Made by a program: the position numbers and the translations under genes. A stretch of DNA of 64,000 nucleotides from an uncultured Oscillospiraceae bacterium (lineage in GTDB: Bacteria > Bacillota > Clostridia > Oscillospirales > Oscillospiraceae), in the NCBI GenBank assembly GCA_934565655.1, contig CAKTIE010000004.1, forward strand, positions 80,632-144,631. Reading direction: 5' to 3'. Positions 16,578 through 23,817 of the stretch are shown here, one piece after another; the first letter of the stretch is position 1, and each line of letters starts with the position of its first letter. Under the pieces are notes generated by a model. That model saw only the letters and a list, made by a program, of their open reading frames with translations. It had not been told where the DNA came from and searched no databases.

Positions 16578-16820
16578 ATGAATGACAATAAAAATCTCCC
16601 GACATCCAATGCAGAGTGGTATTGCCGCAAAGATCCTGAAAATGAGCGCTTTTATGAGATATTCTTCCGCCTGTGCCAGAAGTACAATGTGCGTTGGGCC
16701 AGCGCCACGCCGAAAGAAAAGGCCTTCATCGAAGAGGTCACCCGCGTCACTTACGAGAGGGACAAGGCGCAGCGGCTTGGGTTGCCCCTGTCAGAAGTCC
16801 GACCTTCCTTTGCATCATAA
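16578..16820 (+). CDS. Small conserved-looking protein, unrecognised
   Basis: An 80-residue acidic/helical protein (start MNDNKNLPTSNAEWYCRKD). The ATG at 16578 has AAGGAGG eight bases upstream; a GTG three codons earlier overlaps that site and is rejected. No recognised domain. The frame is codon-regular and follows the GNAT gene by 23 bp, so it is probably the second gene of that unit and the last gene before the element end. Confidence 0.55.
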   Translation: MNDNKNLPTSNAEWYCRKDPENERFYEIFFRLCQKYNVRWASATPKEKAFIEEVTRVTYERDKAQRLGLPLSEVRPSFAS

Positions 16821-16825
16821 AGCTC

Positions 16826-17042
16826 GTTGACCCACATTTTGACCCATACGGGAAACTTGCCACAAAATGATAGAGCCACCCGACGGGAACACAGTTCTCC
16901 GCTGGTGGCTCTATGTTTTTACCGAAGTATCCTTTCATTGCTTCCAGCAGTGCAAAACGCAACGATTCTCATGCCATCGAAAGTTGACCCACACCGGTGC
17001 TGGCGGCGGTGCTGACCCACACTGTGACCCACACGGGGAAAC
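16826..17042. repeat. TGACCCACA direct repeats near the element end
   Basis: The 9-mer TGACCCACA or TGACCCATA occurs at about 16828, 16841, 16985, 17013 and 17025, in two similar ~31-bp blocks (16826-16856 and 17011-17042) that each end in ACGGG-AAAC. Their position next to the attachment site fits integrase arm-type binding sites. No gene is evident in 16821-17146. Confidence 0.5.
16870..16920 (+). terminator. Rho-independent terminator
   Basis: A perfect 11-bp stem (ATAGAGCCACC / GGTGGCTCTAT) with a 23-nt loop is followed by GTTTTT. It would terminate the GNAT/small-gene transcript at the element's right end. Confidence 0.8.
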
Positions 17043-17146
17043 GAACGGACGGAGCACATGGAGCAAAGAGTTTTCGACCTCATCCTTTTTGCGGTAAAAA
17101 CGCCCGCAAAGCCTTATATACCAACGGCTGGAGGGTATTTTATCAC

Positions 17147-17191
17147 TTGGTAAGGATGAGGTCGGCGGTTCGAATCCGCCCAGCAGCTCCA
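17147..17191 (+). other. Displaced 3' end of tRNA-Thr(GGT): attachment site
   Basis: The sequence holds the anticodon loop TTGGTAA (17147-17153, anticodon GGT), the 3' anticodon strand GGATG, a variable loop, the T-arm GGCGG-TTCGAAT-CCGCC (17164-17180), the acceptor strand CAGCAGC, discriminator T and CCA. The 5' half is missing: the bases upstream (ATCAC) cannot pair with GGATG. This is the usual scar of an element integrated into a tRNA 3' half. A 13-bp inverted copy of 17152-17164 lies at 17075-17087. Confidence 0.8.
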
Positions 17192-17194
17192 CAC

Positions 17195-17225
17195 AAACCC
17201 TGTAACCACAACGGTTACAGGGTTT
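17195..17225 (+). terminator. Terminator following the tRNA fragment
   Basis: A perfect 13-bp stem (AAACCCTGTAACC / GGTTACAGGGTTT, loop ACAAC) begins 4 bp after the CCA end, with T-rich sequence after it. Downstream, TTTCCAACA occurs twice (17259-17267, 17271-17279) beside an inverted TGTTGGA, possibly further integrase arm sites. Confidence 0.75.
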
Positions 17226-17287
17226 GCTTTATTTTATCGTTTCTTAGCTTTGTTGGACTTTCCAACAGATTTTCCAACAAGCTATTG

Positions 17288-18601
17288 CTATGTCTGTTTT
17301 TGCAGCGTCGCAATGATCAATTTGGCAATGTCCGGATTTTCCTGCAGCAGCCGGTATGCTTGTTCTGCGGTGTTATCCAGCGGCTTTTCCTGCGGCGTAT
17401 CAGCCCGTTTCTGGAAGAAATTCGTCTCCACCTTCTCGGCCAACCGGCGGCGCTCCTCATTGTTGGTATGGGCATAGAGATCGGTCACCATACGGGACTG
17501 GGCATGGCCGGTATCACCCTGCACCGCCTTGATGTTTCCGCCGCCGATTTGCAGCTTCAGCGAAGCGCTGCAATGCCGCAGACTGTGAAAGACTACTGGC
17601 GGCAGCCCTGTGGCATCGGTCAGCTTGCGGAGCAGAAAGGTGACCTGCCTTTCCTCGTAAGGGCGTCCGTCCTCATGGGCGACGACAAGGTCAAAGTCCT
17701 GATAGCCACCGGCCAACATTTTCTTTATTTCCCGCTGTCGGTCTTTCTCCTCCGCCAGTGCCAGCGCTACGGTTTTCGGCAGAAACACCTTTCGTATGCA
17801 GAGGCCATCCCGCATACGCTGTGCCAGCTCCAACATGGCCTGCCGGGTCTGATGCACCAATTCAACACGGGAAACACTTTTCTCCTCATAGAGGTGCAGC
17901 AGCTCCTGCTGGAAGATCTGGTTCGTCAGTGTGGACTTAATCTGACGGATACCATCTCTATCCAGATACGCCTGCCCCGGTGTCGCCGACCACGCCATCA
18001 TGTGGACGTGGGGATGATTGCCCTCATCGTGAAAGGCTGCGTACCAACGAAAGTCCTCCGGCTTGATGTTCATAGCGGCGGCGATATCGTTGCGGTGCGC
18101 CCGCAGCAATGTCCGCCATGCCGCCGCGTTGTCGTAGCCCAGTCGTGCGGCGTCCTCTCGCTTCAGAGAAATGATGTGCGCCCACACGTTGCCGGTGTAG
18201 TGCTCCAGCTCGTTCATGGCCGCGTCCAATGACACATGATCCGCGTCACCGAACAGACCGTGGCTGCCCAACCGCTCCGCTCTGGGACGGGTGGCGATGT
18301 ACTTGGCGTAGCCCTCGCTGGACTGCACACGGTTCCAGTTTTGCTCCAGCGCCAGCGTGATGAAGGACGAAGCGTTTGCCTTTGTGGGCGCTGCTTTGTA
18401 GTCGTCGTACTCCAGCAGCTCTTTTGTATCAGGGAAATCCTTCACCAGCTTTTGGATGAGCTGCTTCTGCTTGCGTGTAGGCGGACGGTCATCCGGCACG
18501 ATCTCCACACGCTCACGGGTGGCAATGTATTGCAGATACCCGCTGGCATTTTGCTTACCGCCGCACTTGATGTAGGGGCTCTTGACGATCAGCCTTGCCA
18601 T
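17288..18601 (-). CDS. Chimeric gene: relaxase N-terminus joined to integrase C-terminus
   Basis: A 437-residue frame. Residues 1-269 are a near-duplicate of the relaxase at 3344-5311 and include the histidine triad HPHVH. At RDGLCI the match stops, and residues 270-437 are the catalytic end of a tyrosine recombinase: H339-S-L-R342-H, G365-H366 and nucleophile Y376 (MVTDLYAHT). The recombinase's arm-binding and core-binding domains and its first catalytic Arg are missing, so integrase activity is unlikely; nicking activity of the relaxase part is possible. The join is in frame, with no stop. The 3' end lies ~97 bp from the tRNA-Thr scar, the normal place for an integrase. It may be a real recombination product or a misassembly. 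Confidence 0.75.
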   Translation of the reverse strand: MARLIVKSPYIKCGGKQNASGYLQYIATRERVEIVPDDRPPTRKQKQLIQKLVKDFPDTKELLEYDDYKAAPTKANASSFITLALEQNWNRVQSSEGYAKYIATRPRAERLGSHGLFGDADHVSLDAAMNELEHYTGNVWAHIISLKREDAARLGYDNAAAWRTLLRAHRNDIAAAMNIKPEDFRWYAAFHDEGNHPHVHMMAWSATPGQAYLDRDGIRQIKSTLTNQIFQQELLHLYEEKSVSRVELVHQTRQAMLELAQRMRDGLCIRKVFLPKTVALALAEEKDRQREIKKMLAGGYQDFDLVVAHEDGRPYEERQVTFLLRKLTDATGLPPVVFHSLRHCSASLKLQIGGGNIKAVQGDTGHAQSRMVTDLYAHTNNEERRRLAEKVETNFFQKRADTPQEKPLDNTAEQAYRLLQENPDIAKLIIATLQKQT

Positions 18602-19071
18602 TCCGCGTTCTCCAACTCACGGAGCTTTTGCTCCAGCCGCAGACGACCATTGGTGTGCCTGACCGCCGTGACGCTCTTGGCTCGCTCCTGACGGAGCACC
18701 GACTCGTCCACGTTGACACTTTGCAGCAGAATGGAGATGGCCATGTCCATCTCGACCGTTTGCTTGTAGAGGATGGACGCCATGCGATCTTCCAGCAGCT
18801 TCAGCCGACCGTCGATGGCGGTCTGTACCGTCTCAAAAGTGCGGCAGCCCTGGCCAGACATTTCCACCCACACGCCCATGTCCTCGCGGCCGTTGTAGTG
18901 GATGCTGATACATGAAAAGTATTTGCGATCCCGGTAGCCGTGGGCGCCTTTGATCTCCTGCCACGGACATTGAGAGAGGCCCAGCGCCGATATTAAATCT
19001 TCCGGAGTATGTACCTTTGATGTAAAAGACAGCCAGTCATACAGTACAATGTTTTCTTTTGCACCATCCAC
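18589..19071 (-). CDS. Chimeric gene: replication initiator N-terminus joined to mobilization accessory C-terminus
   Basis: A 160-residue frame with a GTG start at 19071 after a GGGGGG ribosome site. Residues 1-81 (IVLYDWLSFTSKVHTPEDL, then GVWVEMSGQGCRTFE) match the N-terminus of Rep_trans/MobT-type replication initiation proteins of ICEs. Residues 82-160 match residues 60-137 of the accessory protein at 5299-5712. The ribbon-helix-helix domain and most of the initiator are both gone, so neither function should survive. The stop overlaps the start of the relaxase chimera by 13 bp, exactly as in the intact pair. Confidence 0.75.
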   Translation of the reverse strand: MDGAKENIVLYDWLSFTSKVHTPEDLISALGLSQCPWQEIKGAHGYRDRKYFSCISIHYNGREDMGVWVEMSGQGCRTFETVQTAIDGRLKLLEDRMASILYKQTVEMDMAISILLQSVNVDESVLRQERAKSVTAVRHTNGRLRLEQKLRELENAEWQG

Positions 19072-19104
19072 AAAACGCCCCCCTTTTGGCTATCTTTGTA
19101 GGTA

Positions 19105-19166
19105 GTGCCCCCCCCCTGTTAGCGGGGGGGGGGCACACCGGGAGGAGCGACCTCCCGGTGCTTTTT
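19105..19166 (+). terminator. Two GC-rich hairpins, the second a terminator
   Basis: The first hairpin (19105-19136) pairs a run of 9 C with a run of 10 G. The second (19136-19160) is a perfect 10-bp stem CACCGGGAGG / CCTCCCGGTG followed by CTTTTT. Together they sit between two minus-strand genes. The long C/G runs are unusual and could be prone to slippage. Confidence 0.65.
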
Positions 19167-19181
19167 GCGAATTACGAGGGG

Positions 19182-19445
19182 TTACGCCTTGTCTGCGGGA
19201 ACCATGTAGGAAATCTTCTTTTTGCTGTCAAAGAAGCATTTTACCTTCATGCCGACCTTAATGTCTTTGAACACATCAGGACTGACACAACCATACTTCA
19301 CAGCCTTCTGGCCGCTGAAATGATAGTCGTTGTTTTCCTCGCCGCCGAAGGCCTCCAGCATGAACACGTTGCAGTAGTTCTGCATATTGCCCTCGTTATT
19401 CTGGAACCGCCCATAATTGAAGCCTACAAACGTCTTTTCTTCCAT
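19182..19445 (-). CDS. Small conserved ICE-associated protein
   Basis: An 87-residue protein starting MEEKTFVGFNYGRFQN, with VKYGCVSPDVFKDIKVGMKVKCFFDSKKKISYM at the end, predicted as a small beta-barrel. I recall similar proteins encoded just upstream of Rep_trans/MobT genes in Firmicutes ICEs; its position here, before the initiator fragment, agrees. The start at 19445 has GGAGG seven bases upstream; a longer frame from further upstream overlaps that site. It belongs to the remnant element rather than the chromosome. Function unknown, possibly nucleic-acid binding. Confidence 0.6.
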   Translation of the reverse strand: MEEKTFVGFNYGRFQNNEGNMQNYCNVFMLEAFGGEENNDYHFSGQKAVKYGCVSPDVFKDIKVGMKVKCFFDSKKKISYMVPADKA

Positions 19446-19571
19446 TGGAATTTCCTCCATACTTTTCGGGCCTTGGTACGACCCTGTAAATAAAATCAGC
19501 CCCCGGACCTGCCGGGGACTGTCCAATTACATATTAAAACTCACATCTGTCTGACACGACAAAAAGTGTGC

Positions 19572-19600
19572 TTGTCAAAAGTGACGCCGGATGGTATAAT
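19572..19600 (+). promoter_or_regulatory. Promoter of larE-larB
   Basis: TTGTCA (19572-19577) and TATAAT (19595-19600) are separated by 17 bp, about 50 bp before the larE start. This is the first chromosomal promoter after the mobile remnants. Confidence 0.65.
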
Positions 19601-19650
19601 CCACTAACACTTATTCGACAGCAGGATCGAAAGCAAAAGGAGTGTATGAG

Positions 19651-20406
19651 ATGAAACTCTCTGAATTTTTCGCGCAAAACCCCTCCGGCGCTTTGGCGTT
19701 CTCCGGGGGTACGGATTCGTCGTTTTTGGCCTGGGCTGCCATGAAATACGGAACCGGCTGGAAGGCCTACTATATAAAAACCGCTTTTCAGCCCGCTTTC
19801 GAGTTGGAGGACGCCAAAAGGGTGGCTGAGCAGTGCGGGATTCCGCTGAGGATCATTCCTGTGGATGTTCTGGCGCAGGACGCCGTGACGGCGAATCCCG
19901 CCAACCGCTGCTACTTCTGCAAGAGGATCCTGTTTGAACAGGTTTTGAAGCAGGCCGCCAAGGATGGATGCAAACTGGTCATTGACGGGACAAACGCCTC
20001 TGACGACGCCGGGGATCGTCCGGGCATGCAGGCCCTCCGGGAGCTTGAGGTTCGTTCCCCTCTTCGGGAAGCCGGCCTGACGAAAGCGGATGTCCAGCGG
20101 TTAAGCAGGGAAGCAGGGCTTTTCACATGGGACAAGCCGTCATACGCCTGCCTTGCCACAAGGCTCCCCACAGGAACCGTTATCACCAAAGAGGCGCTGG
20201 AAAAGGTAGAGCGCGGCGAGCAATTACTGCGGGAAGCGGGCTTCCGGGATATCCGCATCCGGCTCCACGGCAATGCTGCGGTTCTGCAATTTCCCCAAGA
20301 GGATATGGAGCGGGCATGGACGCAGAGAGAGGAGCTTCACAGCATGCTCTCGCCCCTGTTTTCTTTGGCCGCGATAGATCTGGCGCCACGACTGTCAAAA
20401 GACTAA
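19651..20406 (+). CDS. larE: LarE, sulfur transferase for nickel-pincer cofactor synthesis
   Basis: A 251-residue ATP-dependent enzyme that adds sulfur to adenylated pyridinium-3,5-biscarboxylate mononucleotide. The PP-loop is S18-GGTDS. Three cysteines, C87 and C90 (NRCYFCKR) and C167 (KPSYACLATR), correspond to the three-Cys class of LarE thought to hold a [4Fe-4S] cluster, rather than the single sacrificial Cys of Lactiplantibacillus. The start at 19651 has AAAGGAG eight bases upstream; a GTG three codons earlier overlaps it. larB follows after 18 bp. No larC (nickel insertase) is seen in the window; two LarA-family genes lie 25-30 kb downstream. Confidence 0.9.
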   Translation: MKLSEFFAQNPSGALAFSGGTDSSFLAWAAMKYGTGWKAYYIKTAFQPAFELEDAKRVAEQCGIPLRIIPVDVLAQDAVTANPANRCYFCKRILFEQVLKQAAKDGCKLVIDGTNASDDAGDRPGMQALRELEVRSPLREAGLTKADVQRLSREAGLFTWDKPSYACLATRLPTGTVITKEALEKVERGEQLLREAGFRDIRIRLHGNAAVLQFPQEDMERAWTQREELHSMLSPLFSLAAIDLAPRLSKD

Positions 20407-20424
20407 GCCGGGAGGAAAAAGCAC

Positions 20425-21183
20425 ATGGCAACAAAATACGATCTGCTGTCCACACTGAGAAATGTACAGTCGGGGGTCATCTCTCCGGAGGAAGCGCTGC
20501 TGCAAATGAAACTGGCGCCCTTTGAGGATCTGGGGTATGCGAAGGTGGACTATCACCGTGCTGTCCGGCAGGGCGCGTCTGAGGTGATCTACGGACAGTC
20601 CAAAACGCCGGAGCATATCGCCGGTATTCTGGAAGCGATGCAGCGGCGCGACAGCACCAATATTCTGGTAACACGAATTGAACAGGAAACCGCGGACTGG
20701 CTGGCGGAGCGGTTTCCTCTGCGCTACGAACCGCTGGCAAAGCTGGCGGTGGTTTTGCCGCGTCCCACAGAGCAGCGGGGCGCGATTGTGGTCATCACCG
20801 GAGGTACCAGCGATATCGGCGTGGCCGAGGAGGCCGCTATTACGGCGGAGACGCTGGGCAACCGCGTGACGCGGCTCTACGATGTGGGCGTCGCGGGTCT
20901 GCACCGGCTCCTCTCCCAGCTGGAGCCCCTGATGAAGGCCCGTGTCGTGGTCGCTGTGGCAGGCATGGAGGGTGCTCTCGCCAGCGTGGTGGGCGGTCTT
21001 GTGGATTGTCCGGTGATCGCGGTGCCCACCAGCGTGGGCTATGGCGCGTCTCTGGGCGGGATCTCGGCGCTGCTGTCCATGCTGAACTCCTGCGCCAGCG
21101 GCGTCAGCGTGGTGAATATCGATAATGGCTTTGGCGCTGGCTTCCTGGCCAGCCGCATCAATCAAATGGAGGGTGTGGAATAA
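20425..21183 (+). CDS. larB: LarB, carboxylase/hydrolase for nickel-pincer cofactor synthesis
   Basis: A 252-residue homologue of the PurE-like LarB, which carboxylates nicotinic acid adenine dinucleotide and hydrolyses the phosphoanhydride to give the biscarboxylate precursor used by LarE. Supporting motifs: DYHRAVRQGASEVIYGQSKTPEH near the N-terminus, then the PurE-type core AIVVITGGTSDIGVAEEAA, VVAVAGMEGALASVVGGL, and VPTSVGYGASLGGISALLSMLNS. GGAGG precedes the ATG. Usual length for the family. It is the second gene of the larE-larB unit and ends before a good terminator. Confidence 0.92.
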   Translation: MATKYDLLSTLRNVQSGVISPEEALLQMKLAPFEDLGYAKVDYHRAVRQGASEVIYGQSKTPEHIAGILEAMQRRDSTNILVTRIEQETADWLAERFPLRYEPLAKLAVVLPRPTEQRGAIVVITGGTSDIGVAEEAAITAETLGNRVTRLYDVGVAGLHRLLSQLEPLMKARVVVAVAGMEGALASVVGGLVDCPVIAVPTSVGYGASLGGISALLSMLNSCASGVSVVNIDNGFGAGFLASRINQMEGVE

Positions 21184-21219
21184 AGTCACTCCGGCCCACG
21201 TGCGGAAACGATCAAAAAG

Positions 21220-21257
21220 CACCGGAGAGGAAGTTTGGCTTCCTCTCCAGTGTTTTT
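21220..21257 (+). terminator. Terminator of larE-larB
   Basis: The stem CACCGGAGAGGAAG / CTTCCTCTCCAGTG (one mismatch) with a 5-nt loop is followed by TTTTT. Confidence 0.85.
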
Positions 21258-21314
21258 ATCGTTCGTGGAGTTTACATCACCTGCGCCATGAAGCTGCCCA
21301 TGGTCTGGGCGGCC

Positions 21315-22057
21315 TCACCCTTCATTTGGCAGGTTTGATGCGATTTGTTGATTTTCCTTCCGCTCGGAATAGTACTCCGGCACAGGCGGGATCTGATTGA
21401 TGGCCTCCACGATCTCGTGCATGGTCTGGGGCAGCTTCAGGGGATTGACCTTCGGCAGGTCGCTGACCTCGATCTTGTCCTTGCCCAGCAGGGTCTTGAG
21501 GGCCACATTGACCATGCGGATGTCGTACTGGCCCTGGAACAGCGGCGTGATGGGGCGGTCGAGGTGCAGCAGGCGATAGACGGCAATCATGGCCGTGCGG
21601 ACAGAGGTTTCCACGGTGAACACCACATCGCCCTCCAACTCCACGAACTGGCCGATGAAGGCGAGGTTCTTGTTGCCGTAAGGAATGACCTCCGGGCGGT
21701 CCTTCAGCTTGCGGGGCATGAACTGGCTGGTGATATAGGGCATGACCACGGGGATGGCGGTGATATGGGGCATGATCTCGTCGATCTTGTCCTCCAAACC
21801 GCAGTAATACAGAAACTCATGCATGATCTCCTGACCGGAGCACTCCGTCATGGGCTTCTTCGCATAGGTGCCGCAGTTATTGGCGTGCAGGCCGTAGAAC
21901 CACATGAACTGGACATTTTCCGGCTGATCGGGCGCCACAGGCTGCAGGGGCACGTTGTAGTTGATGAACCACGGCGCGTCCACAAAGGTGGAGCAGCCGC
22001 CCTTGCCGGTGGGGTTGCCGGTCTTTCCGGCCAGATAGTCAAAGAACTGGGGATACG
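21315..22057 (-). pseudogene. Oleate hydratase, 3' fragment
   Basis: About 245 codons of the C-terminal part of an FAD-dependent oleate hydratase (67-kDa myosin-cross-reactive antigen family): FFDYLAGKTGNP, FMWFYGLHANNCGTYAKKPMTEC, then FIGQFVELEGDVVFTVETSVRTAM. The first ~350 residues, including the FAD-binding Rossmann motif, are absent. The frame emerges directly from the broken end of the DUF2268 gene near 22050, so a deletion or recombination joined two unrelated genes. Sequence quality within the fragment is good (no stops), suggesting a recent event. No promoter or ribosome site of its own. Confidence 0.8.
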
Positions 22058-22893
22058 CCGGCCTTTTTCAGATAATGGCCGATCAATGCATACCCGCAGG
22101 CATATCCGCCGCAGTATGGCATACCAATGGGCTGACCACCGCGCAGGGACATGATCTCGTCACCGTAAAGATACGAAGAAAGCGTCTGAAAATTGTCCGT
22201 CATCAAGTTTTTCCGGACAAGCGGCTTGATGGTTTCCTGAAGCACCTCCGGTGTCGTTTCACTGACCCATTTGCCAACTTTATCCTCGCCAAACATTTTC
22301 GCAGCAAATGTTTCTGCCAGTCCCTCCGATACGATCATGTCAGCCAGCGTGATTTGATTGCTCCATTGCATAAACTGCCAGCGGACATTATGATTCGTTT
22401 CATGTGCCAACGCCACAGGCAGCAGACGGAGCGAGCGTTCATTCGGCACAATGGAACCGATAATATAGCCGGGAATACCGCCATCGCCGCAGTAGTCTCC
22501 TGCCATCACCGTCATAGGACTTTGCGGGTCACTCAGTACGACCGTAAACACATACTCCTGCTTCGGGAGCTGAATGCCGTGCTGCTCAAAGCCAAGAAGC
22601 GTATCACGGATGCTGGCCTCACAGCTTTCCCAAAAGGAATCGCTGCTGATTTTTTCGATCTCTGTCCGGCGAGCCTCCGTGATCTGTGCCGGGGCATAAA
22701 AGCCGCTCATTGCGGCGGCAGAAACCACATCATAGCCGCCCTCCTGCGTTGCCGTCAAGGGAATCCCAACACACGCCCACTTAAACTCAAAGGGCTTCAT
22801 CAGCCTGTTCCGATAGATATTTTCCTTTTCGGCAGGAAGCGCAGTCATCATATCCCGATAAATCCGGTCAGACCGGATCGCTGTAATTTTCAT
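22039..22893 (-). pseudogene. DUF2268-type zinc protease, 3' truncated
   Basis: A 284-residue predicted Zn-dependent protease with HETNH (HExxH) at ~180 in LPVALAHETNHNVRWQFMQW and a downstream SEGLAETFAAKMFGED glutamate helix, the DUF2268 pattern. The ATG at 22893 has GGAGG seven bases upstream and a MerR-type promoter before it. The coding sequence is normal up to ...IGHYLKKAG, then runs into the oleate hydratase fragment and stops after 5 foreign codons. Family members usually continue for ~20 more residues. The active-site residues remain, so partial function is possible, but I treat it as truncated. Confidence 0.7.
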
Positions 22894-22935
22894 GGTAAAG
22901 CCTCCATTTTGTTTCTCATGTCCGAACACAGCGTT

Positions 22936-22966
22936 ATTATACGCTATGACGTAACGTGAGAGTCAA
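22936..22966 (-). promoter_or_regulatory. MerR-type promoter of the DUF2268 gene
   Basis: On the minus strand TTGACT (22961-22966) and TATAAT (22936-22941) are 19 bp apart, longer than normal. The spacer holds the dyad CTCACGTTACGTCATAG, the layout of MerR-family activated promoters. No MerR gene lies nearby in the window. Confidence 0.65.
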
Positions 22967-23345
22967 GGCTTTTATAGTAAAAATTCAAAGTTTTCGTCCA
23001 TAAGCGATTTGAAAAATCGCGCAGCCGATGGAAGGGGCCCCGCAAAGCCGTGGCTTTGTGGGGAGAGGACGAGCGATGAAGTGACTGAGCCTTGCCGCTT
23101 TCTTGCCCCGCGTCCTCCGTCCCCGTCGCAAAAAGAATGAGCGGTTTTACTTGCTTTATCTCCGGCTTTGCCGACGGCGTTGATCTGCTGTTTGCGGAGA
23201 TTGTCGTAAAGAGAATTGCGAAAATCCGATGATTCCGTCACATTTGTCAAAGGCTCCTCAGCGTTTATCGCGTATACAAAACAGCAACAAGAGGTCATGC
23301 AGTCGTTTCGACTGCATGACCTCGAATAGGCACGATTCTTTTTTG
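22967..23345. repeat. Noncoding repeat-like region with perfect hairpin
   Basis: This stretch has no supported gene. A 108-codon minus-strand frame (SSLVLSPQSHGFAGPLP) looks like the spurious translation of an intergenic repeat family found in Clostridia rather than a protein. At its right end GAGGTCATGCAGTCG-ttt-CGACTGCATGACCTC (23291-23323) is a perfect 15-bp hairpin. Confidence 0.45.
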
Positions 23346-23530
23346 TTACTCCCTATAAGTAGCCATAATCGTCTTAAAAAGCTCCTGCGCCGGTGGCGGA
23401 GTATAGGTAATGGCGTTCGCCCCAGCCTGAATCGTTGCATGAACCGTTTCATTCGTTTTTCCGCCGGATGCAATCAGCGGAGTAGTCGGGTATTTCGCGC
23501 GGATTTCTTTTACAACTTCAGGCGTGCGGT
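23346..23530 (-). pseudogene. C-terminal fragment of a TIM-barrel-like protein
   Basis: About 60 codons reading EVVKEIRAKYPTTPLIASGGK, then ETVHATIQAGANAITYTPP and a helical end. The phosphate-loop-like strand LIASGGKT and AGANAI are typical of the last two beta/alpha units of a TIM barrel. The parent family is not identified. Its 5' side is fused, out of frame, to the 5-formyl-THF cyclo-ligase fragment at ~23527. Confidence 0.5.
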
Positions 23531-23762
23531 ACGCACAGCCGTTTGCCGTCCGCCAATATCTGCTCCAGCAGCGGCCGCGTGTCGATCTCATCAGCCCGTC
23601 CCACAAAGGCAAATACCGTGTGGGCGCGGCGGTATTCCTGCGTGTTCAGTACGCGGTGAAGAATAGCGCTGTCGGACAAACACTTTTCCTCCGGCATCAT
23701 AGTCCGCTCTGCGCTGCCGGCTCCCGGCGCAGCGCCGCCTTTTGCTGCTGTATCGTATCCAT
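23525..23762 (-). pseudogene. 5-formyltetrahydrofolate cyclo-ligase, broken 5' fragment
   Basis: The ATG at 23762 has AGGAGG upstream and reads MDTIQQQKAALRREPAAQ, then hits a stop. A shift of one base near 23715 restores MMPEEKCLSDSAILHRV, then HTVFAFVGRADEIDTRPLL and ADGKRLCVP, the N-terminal half of the family (YgfA/MTHFS; K-LR-x(9)-S...EIDT...GK). The C-terminal half is replaced by the TIM-barrel fragment. It therefore carries both a frameshift and a truncation. Confidence 0.7.
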
Positions 23763-23817
23763 GAATACCTCCTGCGAAACAGGCAGAGAAGCGCGGTGCG
23801 CTCCTCTGCCTGCTGTG

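Noticed and set aside
16826-17042. CRISPR array from the TGACCCACA repeats
   Set aside because: Repeats are only 9 bp, unevenly spaced and without a cas gene; integrase arm sites are a better fit.
17075-17191. A complete tRNA gene at the att site
   Set aside because: Only the anticodon loop and 3' half are present; upstream bases cannot form the D-arm or the 5' anticodon stem.
22972-23298. 108-codon frame as a hypothetical protein
   Set aside because: The translation looks like a read-through of an intergenic repeat, without a ribosome site or domain; treated as repeat DNA.
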